NCBI GenBank assembly: GCA_012522255.1
Contig: JAAYKT010000514.1
Location: 1 to 8,568 of the forward strand
Direction of reading: 5' to 3'
DNA length: 8,568 nt
Source: Clostridiales bacterium
Lineage (GTDB): Bacteria > Bacillota > Clostridia > Lutisporales > Lutisporaceae
A program made the position numbers and the translations under genes. The notes below the pieces were generated by a model. That model was not told the origin of the DNA and did no database searches. It saw only the letters and a program-made list of their open reading frames with translations. This document shows, piece after piece, positions 1 through 6,217 of the stretch (within the stretch, counting starts at the first letter, position 1; each line of letters starts with the position of its first letter).

Positions 1-65
1 AAAAATATAGAACATCAAGGTGTCGAATTGATTTATCAAAATTCAAGGAGGAGAGTTATGATTAA
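1..65 (+). CDS. gmk: Guanylate kinase, C-terminal end only (probable)
   Basis: Frame 3 is open from the window edge to a TAA at 63-65 and encodes about 20 residues, KYRTSRCRIDL followed by a short acidic and basic tail. The basic start resembles the C-terminal end of Gmk proteins, where a helix ends in an AE(K/H)-x-R type segment. Gmk (GMP + ATP to GDP + ADP) normally lies just before rpoZ in Firmicutes, so position supports the call. The stop lies 8 bases inside rpoZ, so the two would be translationally coupled. No catalytic part is in the window. The call rests on context and a short tail; frame 1 is also open here, but only as an upstream extension of rpoZ. Confidence 0.6.
   Translation, partial: KYRTSRCRIDLSKFKEESYD
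45..51 (+). promoter_or_regulatory. Ribosome binding site that sets the rpoZ start
   Basis: AAGGAGG lies 6 bases before the ATG at 58. This near-perfect Shine-Dalgarno sequence favours ATG 58 over an in-frame TTG at 28, which would add ten residues not expected in omega. It sits inside the last codons of the upstream gmk frame. Confidence 0.85.
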
Positions 66-273
66 TCCTATACTACCGGAATTATTGGAAAAGGTTGACA
101 GCAAGTATTCTCTTGTTGTTGCTGTTTCTAAAAGGGCAAGGCAGATTGTTGACGGTAAAAGTATACTCGTCGACACAAGCTCCGCCTCTCCTGTTACCAT
201 AGCTATGAAGGAAATTACCGAAGGTAAAATATTATGTACAAATTGTAAAAAGGAAAATCAAAAGGGTGAATAG
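58..273 (+). CDS. rpoZ: DNA-directed RNA polymerase omega subunit
   Basis: This 71-residue protein is the small omega subunit, which binds the beta-prime subunit and helps assemble and stabilise RNA polymerase. The family pattern is clear: SKYSLVVAVSKRARQI at residues 15-30 matches the conserved helix containing the KRARQI segment, and PVTIAMKEITEGKI at 45-58 matches the second conserved block (in E. coli, TVIALREIEEGLI). The length fits Firmicute omega proteins. The C-terminal tail holds a CTNC pair (Cys60, Cys63), which I do not recognise as a family feature. The start is set by the AAGGAGG at 45-51. The gene overlaps the probable gmk end by 8 bases, and its stop lies at or just before the coaBC start, so the three are likely co-transcribed. 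Confidence 0.93.
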   Translation: MINPILPELLEKVDSKYSLVVAVSKRARQIVDGKSILVDTSSASPVTIAMKEITEGKILCTNCKKENQKGE

Positions 274-1468
274 AGTGTTAAAGGGAAAAAACATATTAAT
301 AGGTGTATGCGGAGGAATAGCAGCTTATAAGGTGTGTGATTTAGCCAGCAGATTAAAAAAAAGGGATATGAATATTGACATTATTATGACGGAGGCTTCT
401 GCTAACTTTATTAACCCCTTGACCTTTCAATCCTTAACGTCAAATAAAGTTATCATGAATATGTTCGAAACTTCTTATGATAACGAAATTCAACATATAT
501 ACTTAGCAAAAAAGGCTGATATTGTGCTGATTGCACCTGCTACAGCCAATATTATCGGAAAAATTGCAGCCGGCATAGCAGATGATATGCTTACTACTAC
601 CATTATGGCCACAAAGGCACCGATAGTAATAGCACCGGCTATGAACAGCAATATGTATGAAAACAGCATCTTACAGGAAAACATATCAAAACTCAAGAAA
701 AGGGGTTACGTATTTATCGAACCTGTAGAAGGGAGATTAGCATGCGGTGATACAGGCAGAGGTAAAATGGCTGAACCTGTATACATAGAAAACTATATAG
801 AAAGCTTTTTTGCGGCATCTGCAGATCTTAAAGGCAAGAAGGTAATAGTTACCGCGGGGCCAACCCAAGAAGCAATAGATCCTGTAAGATTTATTACAAA
901 TCACTCAACAGGCAAAATGGGTTATGCAATAGCCCAAAAAGCCGCTTTGAGAGGAGCTTATGTAGATCTAATTTCCGGGCCGACTGTTCTTGCACCTCCT
1001 TTGGGAGTAAATACGATCAATGTGATATCAGCTGAGGAGATGTATAAAAAGATTATGGAACTTTATGATAAAGCGGATATAGTTATAAAAGGTGCAGCAG
1101 TGGCGGACTATGCTCCTTTTAATACGACTGAACAAAAGATAAAAAAGGATGAAGGCAATCTGACAATAGAATTAAAAAAGAATCCGGATATTCTATATGA
1201 ACTTGGTAAAAACAAGGAAAATAAAATTTTAGTCGGTTTTGCAATGGAAACCCAAAACTTAATTGAAAATGCAAAGGAAAAGGTAGCTAAAAAAAACTTG
1301 GATTTCATTGTTGCAAATGATCTGAAAATTGAAGGCGCCGGTTTTGCAACAGATACAAATATAGTTAAATTAATTTTTAAGGATGGGTCTATCGAAAGTA
1401 TTCCGAAGATGTCAAAACTTGACTTGGCAGACATCATACTTGATAGAGTTGTTTCTATATTGAATTAA
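266..1468 (+). CDS. coaBC: Bifunctional phosphopantothenoylcysteine decarboxylase / phosphopantothenate-cysteine ligase
   Basis: CoaBC carries out two steps of coenzyme A synthesis: CTP-dependent coupling of 4'-phosphopantothenate to cysteine (CoaB, C-terminal half), then FMN-dependent decarboxylation to 4'-phosphopantetheine (CoaC, N-terminal half). In the 400-residue reading, the CoaC half shows GVCGGIAAYK (13-22), the catalytic His77, PATAN (91-95), PAMNSNMYEN with Asn127 (124-133), and the substrate clamp LACGDTGRGKM with Cys160. The CoaB half begins near residue 190 with VTAGPTQEAIDPVRFITNHSTGKMG (Asn212), then EQKIKK with Lys291, KKNPDIL and VGFAMET. These residues align with E. coli His75, Asn125, Cys158, Asn210 and Lys289 at a constant offset of two, so both activities look intact. 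The start is uncertain. GTG at 266 overlaps rpoZ by 8 bases. GTG at 275, with AAGGG 8 bases upstream, is equally plausible and would shorten the protein by three residues. Confidence 0.96.
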   Translation: MNRVLKGKNILIGVCGGIAAYKVCDLASRLKKRDMNIDIIMTEASANFINPLTFQSLTSNKVIMNMFETSYDNEIQHIYLAKKADIVLIAPATANIIGKIAAGIADDMLTTTIMATKAPIVIAPAMNSNMYENSILQENISKLKKRGYVFIEPVEGRLACGDTGRGKMAEPVYIENYIESFFAASADLKGKKVIVTAGPTQEAIDPVRFITNHSTGKMGYAIAQKAALRGAYVDLISGPTVLAPPLGVNTINVISAEEMYKKIMELYDKADIVIKGAAVADYAPFNTTEQKIKKDEGNLTIELKKNPDILYELGKNKENKILVGFAMETQNLIENAKEKVAKKNLDFIVANDLKIEGAGFATDTNIVKLIFKDGSIESIPKMSKLDLADIILDRVVSILN

Positions 1469-1506
1469 GAATAAAATTATGTAAATCTTATTTTTTTGTT
1501 TCTTAC

Positions 1507-1523
1507 GGCGTACTTAGTACGCC
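1507..1523 (+). terminator. Compact perfect hairpin after coaBC, possible weak terminator
   Basis: GGCGTAC-TTA-GTACGCC forms a perfect 7-bp stem with a 3-base loop, followed by TTTCTT. It is GC-rich within a very AT-rich gap and lies 38 bases after the coaBC stop, so a weak intrinsic terminator or attenuating hairpin is reasonable. The U-tract is short and interrupted. The hairpin is bracketed by identical 7-base copies of TTTCTTA (1499-1505 and 1524-1530), so it could instead be a small palindromic repeat. I saw no convincing -35/-10 pair for priA in this gap (1469-1591). Confidence 0.45.
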
Positions 1524-1577
1524 TTTCTTAAAATGGAAAATAATAAAAACCATTCGCTTTTCTATCACTATTTTAAC

Positions 1578-1583
1578 AGGCGG
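1578..1583 (+). promoter_or_regulatory. Ribosome binding site that sets the priA start
   Basis: AGGCGG lies 8 bases before the ATG at 1592. An in-frame GTG at 1583 would add three residues, but it overlaps the last base of this site and has no usable Shine-Dalgarno of its own, so ATG 1592 is preferred. Confidence 0.65.
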
Positions 1584-1591
1584 TGTATCTA

Positions 1592-4024
1592 ATGAACAGT
1601 CCTAAAATTGCCGAGGTTGTTGTTGATAATAAATGTAAGGAAACCGATATGATATTCAGCTATGGGATACCATCCGGTATGACAATGGAAATCGGCCATA
1701 GGGTTATTGTTCCTTTTGGAAGAGGAGATAAGAAGTTGGCAGGATATGTAATGGGGTTTAAAGGCAGCATTGATTTTGATAAGAAAAAATTGAAATATAT
1801 AATAAAGCTTGCTGAATCGAAACCATTAATACCTTGTAATATAGTTGAATTAGTCAAATGGATGAAAGATAAATATTTATGCTTTTATATTGAAGCTGTG
1901 CATGCAGTAATACCTGCTAATATTAGAATAAAAACATCTTACTATTATGAATTTACGAATATGGTTGATCTTGACGAATTAGTAAAACACGGTGATTATA
2001 ATCAATTGGAGGAGTTGCTTCTATTCATTGCAGATAATGATGGTATTGTAAGTAAAGAAGAATTGAGGGATAACTTTAACGATAATTTTCTTGAAAACTC
2101 TTTGAGAAAACTATTAAGAGACAGGATTTTGTTGAAAAGACAGGCCGTTAAAAAAACAGAATCCAAAAAAATTGAAAAACAGCTATTTATCAATCATACA
2201 GATTTAATTAATCAAATGCCTTCTAACGCAAAAAAGCAAATTTTAGCTTTGGAAATTATCAAAAATAATCCCGGCATTAGCACTATAGAAATCCAAAAAA
2301 AACATGGAATTGACAGTTCCGTTATTAAAAGGTTAGTTGAAAAAAAGGCTGTTGTGATTGAAGAAAAGGTATTGTATAGATTTAAGCATGATGAGGTTTC
2401 TATTGAAAATGTTAAAGAATTAACTGATGATCAAAAACGTGCTTTAAGTGAGATAAACAGTAATTTCAAAGAAGACAGGCATGTCTTGTTGCATGGTGTA
2501 ACCGGCAGCGGAAAAACAGAAATATATCTAAAATTAATAGAGGATGAAATAAACAAAGGAAAAGATGGAATAGTTCTGGTACCTGAAATATCCTTAACGC
2601 CTCAGATGATAAGAAGGTTTGTCAGCAGATTTGGTGATATAGTGGCGGTAATACATAGCGGTTTATCAGATGGCGAAAAATATGACGAATGGCGCAGGAT
2701 AAAAGACGGTAAGGCAAAAGTGGTAATCGGTGCGCGATCGGCTATATTTGCCCCATTTGCAAATCTTGGAATAATAATAATAGATGAAGAACATGAACAT
2801 ACTTATAAATCTGAAACAAAACCAAAGTATGATGCAAGAGAAATTGCAATAAAAAGATGCGAAATAGATTGTTGCAAATTACTTTTAGGTTCTGCTACAC
2901 CGTCGCTGGAATCATACTATAGAGCAGAAAAGAGAATCAATGATTACAGTCTTGTATCTATTAAAAATCGCATTAATAATTTGCCTATGCCAAAGATTCG
3001 GGTTATAGATATGCGAGAGGAACTTAAGGAGGGCAATAAGAGTATTTTCAGTAAGAATCTTTATGAGTCTATTGTAGATAAATTGAAATTAAGAGAACAA
3101 ATAATACTTTTCTTAAATAGAAGAGGATTTTCTACTTTCGTTTCCTGTAGGAGTTGCGGTTATGTATTGAAATGCCCGAATTGCAATATTTCTTTAACTT
3201 ATCATTTTAAAGGAAACTATTTAAGTTGTCATTATTGCGGGTATTCATCAGATAACCCAAAAAATTGTCCGAGCTGTGACAGTAAATATATAAAATATTT
3301 TGGAATAGGTACCCAGAAAGTAGAAAATGAATTTAAAAATACATTTGGTAACATAAATGTGTTGCGTATGGATGCTGATACCACTACTAAAAAAGATTCT
3401 CATAAAAAGATATTGGATAGATTTAGAAACCGTGAGGCCGATGTATTAATAGGGACACAAATGATAGGCAAAGGTCATGATTTCCCCAATGTAACTTTAG
3501 TGGGAATAATATCATCGGATACTTATTTAAATATACCTGACTTCAGGTCATCGGAGAAGACTTTTCAAATGATTACGCAAGCTGCAGGCAGAGCAGGCAG
3601 GGCCGGGCTTCCGGGAACTGTTTGTATTCAGACTTATTCTCCCGAACACTACAGTATTATATATGCCAAATCACATGATTACATAGGTTTTTATAATGAT
3701 GAAATAAAATTAAGGAGAGAGATGGACTATCCGCCTTTTACCTATATAGGCAATATTGTTTTCAGCGGTTATGATAAGCAAATGGTAGCAAAAATAGCAA
3801 AGGAGTCTGGAAATATATTGCATGGTTATAATATAAAAAATGTTGAAATATGGAATCCTACCGAAGCACCATTGTCAAAAATCAGGAATAATTTCAGATG
3901 GCAAATTATAATGAAAAGCAAAAATGAAAAAGATATAAGAAATATTTTAGAAAAATTCAATCAGTTAAGCTTTGACAAAAGCGTTTATATCAGTATGGAT
4001 ATTAACCCTGTAAATATGCTATAG
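1592..4024 (+). CDS. priA: Primosomal protein N', replication restart 3'-5' DNA helicase PriA
   Basis: PriA binds stalled or repaired replication forks, unwinds the lagging arm and starts reloading of the replicative helicase. The protein is 810 residues, close to Bacillus PriA and longer than the roughly 730 of E. coli. The N-terminal part opens with AEVVVDNKCKETDMIFSYGIP, typical of the PriA 3'-DNA-binding domain, followed by a predicted winged-helix region. Helicase motifs are complete: Walker A GVTGSGKT (302-309), DEEH box (398-401), LGSATPSLES, IGTQMIGKGHDFPNV and QAAGRAGRAG (663-672). Between the two RecA-like lobes lies the zinc-binding insert with all eight expected cysteines (519, 522, 528, 531, 546, 549, 559, 562), so both zinc sites look functional. 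The stop is TAG. The gene sits after the gap hairpin and 32 bases before def, and it probably heads a transcript with def and fmt. Confidence 0.97.
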   Translation: MNSPKIAEVVVDNKCKETDMIFSYGIPSGMTMEIGHRVIVPFGRGDKKLAGYVMGFKGSIDFDKKKLKYIIKLAESKPLIPCNIVELVKWMKDKYLCFYIEAVHAVIPANIRIKTSYYYEFTNMVDLDELVKHGDYNQLEELLLFIADNDGIVSKEELRDNFNDNFLENSLRKLLRDRILLKRQAVKKTESKKIEKQLFINHTDLINQMPSNAKKQILALEIIKNNPGISTIEIQKKHGIDSSVIKRLVEKKAVVIEEKVLYRFKHDEVSIENVKELTDDQKRALSEINSNFKEDRHVLLHGVTGSGKTEIYLKLIEDEINKGKDGIVLVPEISLTPQMIRRFVSRFGDIVAVIHSGLSDGEKYDEWRRIKDGKAKVVIGARSAIFAPFANLGIIIIDEEHEHTYKSETKPKYDAREIAIKRCEIDCCKLLLGSATPSLESYYRAEKRINDYSLVSIKNRINNLPMPKIRVIDMREELKEGNKSIFSKNLYESIVDKLKLREQIILFLNRRGFSTFVSCRSCGYVLKCPNCNISLTYHFKGNYLSCHYCGYSSDNPKNCPSCDSKYIKYFGIGTQKVENEFKNTFGNINVLRMDADTTTKKDSHKKILDRFRNREADVLIGTQMIGKGHDFPNVTLVGIISSDTYLNIPDFRSSEKTFQMITQAAGRAGRAGLPGTVCIQTYSPEHYSIIYAKSHDYIGFYNDEIKLRREMDYPPFTYIGNIVFSGYDKQMVAKIAKESGNILHGYNIKNVEIWNPTEAPLSKIRNNFRWQIIMKSKNEKDIRNILEKFNQLSFDKSVYISMDINPVNML

Positions 4025-4056
4025 TATATTTATAAAGCTTAGTTTGGAGGTTTATA

Positions 4057-4518
4057 ATGGCAATAAGAAATATACGTGTAAACGGCGATGAGATTTTAAG
4101 AAAAATATCTAAAAGGGTAGATGTTATAGATAGCAGAATAATAACTTTATTGGATGACATGGAAGAAACTATGCGAAATGCAGAAGGTGTGGGCCTGGCT
4201 GCACCTCAGGTTGGGGTTTTGAGGAGAGTTGTTATGGTAGATGTGGGAGAAGGCCTTATTGAACTGATTAACCCTGTGATCGTTTACGAATCGGGAGAAC
4301 AATTCCGCAAGGAAGGTTGCTTGAGCGTACCGGGCAAATTTGGAATTGTCAAAAGGCCTGAAGAGATTATAGTTAGGGCTTTAAACAGAAATGGTGAAAC
4401 TTTTGAGATTAAAGGCAATGAACTTTTGTCCACTGCAATATGTCATGAGATTGACCATTTAAACGGTATTTTGTTTATTGATAAAGCAAGTGACATTGAA
4501 ATAAAAGGAAATGAATAA
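4057..4518 (+). CDS. def: Peptide deformylase
   Basis: Peptide deformylase removes the N-formyl group from the starting methionine of nascent proteins near the ribosome exit tunnel, using a catalytic metal ion. The protein has 153 residues, in the usual range. All three family motifs are present: GVGLAAPQ (44-51), EGCLS with metal ligand Cys88, and HEIDH (130-134) with ligands His130 and His134 and catalytic Glu131. GGAGG lies 6 bases before the ATG. The stop is only 2 bases from the fmt ATG, the usual def-fmt pairing in bacteria. The intact active site matters here because the partner fmt carries a nonsense codon: a cell without formylation would not need this enzyme. Confidence 0.97.
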   Translation: MAIRNIRVNGDEILRKISKRVDVIDSRIITLLDDMEETMRNAEGVGLAAPQVGVLRRVVMVDVGEGLIELINPVIVYESGEQFRKEGCLSVPGKFGIVKRPEEIIVRALNRNGETFEIKGNELLSTAICHEIDHLNGILFIDKASDIEIKGNE

Positions 4519-4520
4519 AT

Positions 4521-5453
4521 ATGAGAGTAGTGTTTATGGGTACGCCGGAGTTTGCTGTTCCAACACTTTTAGCTTTGTATAACGAGAATATCGAAATAAG
4601 TGCAGTTATTACACAACCTGATTAACCAAAGGGTCGTGGCAAATTAGTCTCTGCACCCCAAGTTAAGATTGCATCTGAAGGGCTCGGGCTTTATGTGTTA
4701 CAACCTGAAAGCGTAAAGGAACCTGAATTCATAAGATTATTAAATGATATTAATCCCGAGATGATCATTGTGGTCGCTTTTGGTCAAATATTACCAAAGG
4801 AAATTCTTGGTTTACCGAAATATGGATGTATAAATGTGCATGCATCTTTGCTTCCTAAATTGAGAGGCGCAGCTCCTATTAATCGGAGTATTATTAATGG
4901 TGATGAAACAACCGGTATTACTACGATGTTCATGGATGCTGGATTGGATACAGGAGATATTATATTTCAAAAATCAACAAAGATTGGAGAAGAAGAGACC
5001 GCCGGTGAACTTCATGACCGTCTGTCTATAATAGGGGCCGATACTTTAATTGAAACCATAAAAGTTATTAAGGAAGGTAAATCCATTAGAATTCCACAAA
5101 ATCATGAGGATGCTACTTATGCACCCATGTTGACAAAGGAAACCGGCAGAATTGATTGGTCTTTGGATGCTAAAATAATAAAAGACCTAATAAGGGGAAC
5201 AGACCCATGGCCCGGTGCTTATAGTTTTTATGACGGAAATATGTTTAAAATATTTGGTGCCGATGTAATAGATGAGGAAGTATTAAACAATGATTATGGG
5301 TTAATTGATGAAGTAGAAAAAGGATTTTTCAGTATAAAGTGCAAAAAAGGATTTTTGAGAATTAGAGAAATACAATTTCAGAATAAGAAAAGAATGACTA
5401 TTGAGGCTTTTTTAAGAGGAAATAAGATTTTAAAAGGAAAAACATTGTCTTAA
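4521..5453 (+). pseudogene. fmt: Methionyl-tRNA formyltransferase, interrupted by an in-frame TAA at codon 35
   Basis: Fmt transfers a formyl group from 10-formyl-tetrahydrofolate to initiator Met-tRNA. The frame from ATG 4521 to TAA 5451-5453 spans 310 codons, normal for the family, and is conserved throughout. It begins MRVVFMGTPEFAVPTLLAL, continues TQPD-stop-PKGRGK, and carries the catalytic triad Asn105, His107 and Asp143 (INVHASLLPKLRGAAPI and MDAGLDTGD). It then has DPWPGAY near 228-234 and a C-terminal tRNA-binding domain from about residue 205. The TAA at 4623-4625 stands where homologues commonly have Arg or Lys; a Lys AAA codon would need one base change. The same frame resumes at once, so this is a point change and not a frameshift. 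GTG 4695 could restart translation, but it would lose 58 residues, including the first Rossmann strands and the loop that contacts tRNA, and its Shine-Dalgarno is weak. A sequencing error remains possible. Confidence 0.9.
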
Positions 5454-5465
5454 GGAGGTAAAAAT

Positions 5466-6143
5466 ATGTTTTATGATTCGACTTTTATTATTTTGATACC
5501 TGCTATGATATTTGCCTTGTATGCACAAGGTAGAATCAGTTCGACATTTAACAAATATTTGAGGATTAGGGGCACATATGGATACAGGGGTTATGAAGTG
5601 GCAAGAAAAATTTTGGATTCCAACGGTCTATATGATATTCCCATTGAACAGATCAGGGGGAGCTTAACAGACCATTATGACCCAAGAAAAAGGGTTCTGC
5701 GACTTTCGAGAGATGTTTATGAAGGAACGTCCATTGCCTCGGCAGGTGTAGCTGCTCATGAATGCGGCCATGCACTGCAACATAGCGAAGGCTACGCACC
5801 TTTGGTTGTAAGAAATGCCATAGCGCCCATTGCAGCCATAGGCTCTCAAGCAGCCATGTTTTTTATTATAATTGCCCTGATTTTAAATGCGATGCATATT
5901 TTTACTCTGGGCATTTATCTTTTCAGTGCTGCTGTAATATTCCAGATAATCACCCTGCCCGTTGAGTTCAATGCCAGCAGTAGGGCTATTGTTGCGTTGC
6001 AAGGCTATAACTTGTTATCCCCCGGGGAAGAAGAAGGAGCTAAAAAGGTACTATCTGCCGCAGCCCTTACCTATGTCGCGGGTACTGTTATGGCAATATC
6101 ACAATTGCTTAGATTACTGTTAATAAGGGGAAGAAGAGACTGA
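5466..6143 (+). CDS. Membrane zinc metallopeptidase, YugP family (Zn_peptidase_2)
   Basis: This 225-residue membrane protein resembles the Bacillus YugP family of putative neutral zinc metallopeptidases, whose substrates are not established to my knowledge. The zinc motif HECGH lies at residues 98-102 in AAHECGHALQHSEGYAPLVVRN. The family-typical LPVEFNASSRA at 164-174 offers Glu167 as the likely third ligand. Hydrophobic segments lie near residues 5-20, 116-141, 145-166 and 199-220, so the catalytic motif probably sits beside the membrane. A soluble region at 22-97 (RGTYGYRGYEVARKIL, then LTDHYDPRKRVLRLS) matches the family layout. AAGGAGG (5452-5458) overlaps the fmt stop and lies 7 bases before the ATG, implying expression with fmt. 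The stop codon lies inside a hairpin (6136-6162). The family call is firm, the physiological role unknown. Confidence 0.9.
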   Translation: MFYDSTFIILIPAMIFALYAQGRISSTFNKYLRIRGTYGYRGYEVARKILDSNGLYDIPIEQIRGSLTDHYDPRKRVLRLSRDVYEGTSIASAGVAAHECGHALQHSEGYAPLVVRNAIAPIAAIGSQAAMFFIIIALILNAMHIFTLGIYLFSAAVIFQIITLPVEFNASSRAIVALQGYNLLSPGEEEGAKKVLSAAALTYVAGTVMAISQLLRLLLIRGRRD

Positions 6144-6162
6144 TGGCTTGACTATCAGTCTC
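6136..6162 (+). other. Hairpin overlapping the metallopeptidase stop codon
   Basis: GAGACTGATGG (6136-6146) pairs with CTATCAGTCTC (6152-6162) across a 5-base loop, CTTGA. This gives an 11-bp stem with one G-U pair, and the outer nine pairs are perfect. The TGA stop at 6141-6143 is inside the left arm. What follows (AAATTGTTAAAAGG) is not a U-tract, so a classical intrinsic terminator is unlikely. An mRNA-processing or 3'-end stabilising structure between the peptidase and rsmB is a better guess. Confidence 0.5.
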
Positions 6163-6217
6163 AAATTGTTAAAAGGCTATTATAACAGCAAAACACAAGA
6201 CAAAACGGAGTGGTCAA

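Noticed and set aside
28..47. Small inverted repeat TTGA-TTTA-TCAA near the window start
   Set aside because: The stem is only 4-5 AT-rich pairs inside the probable gmk coding end, which is expected by chance in this composition.
28..57. An upstream TTG start for rpoZ
   Set aside because: It has no Shine-Dalgarno, adds residues not seen in omega, and lies over the site that serves ATG 58.
490..1437. Minus-strand open frames within coaBC (490-696 and 1108-1437)
   Set aside because: They lie wholly antisense to a strongly conserved gene, have low-complexity Phe/Ser/Ile-rich translations, and show no recognisable domain.
4623..4625. TAA read as a sense codon (altered genetic code) or a recoding event in fmt
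   Set aside because: TAA is the natural stop of gmk, coaBC, def, fmt and rsmB in the same window, and no other core gene has an internal TAA. Nothing nearby suggests a recoding signal.
4695..5453. A shorter functional formyltransferase starting at GTG 4695
   Set aside because: It would lack 58 residues covering the first Rossmann strands and the tRNA-contact loop, and only a poorly spaced GAAGGG precedes it. It is better read as the remainder of the interrupted fmt.
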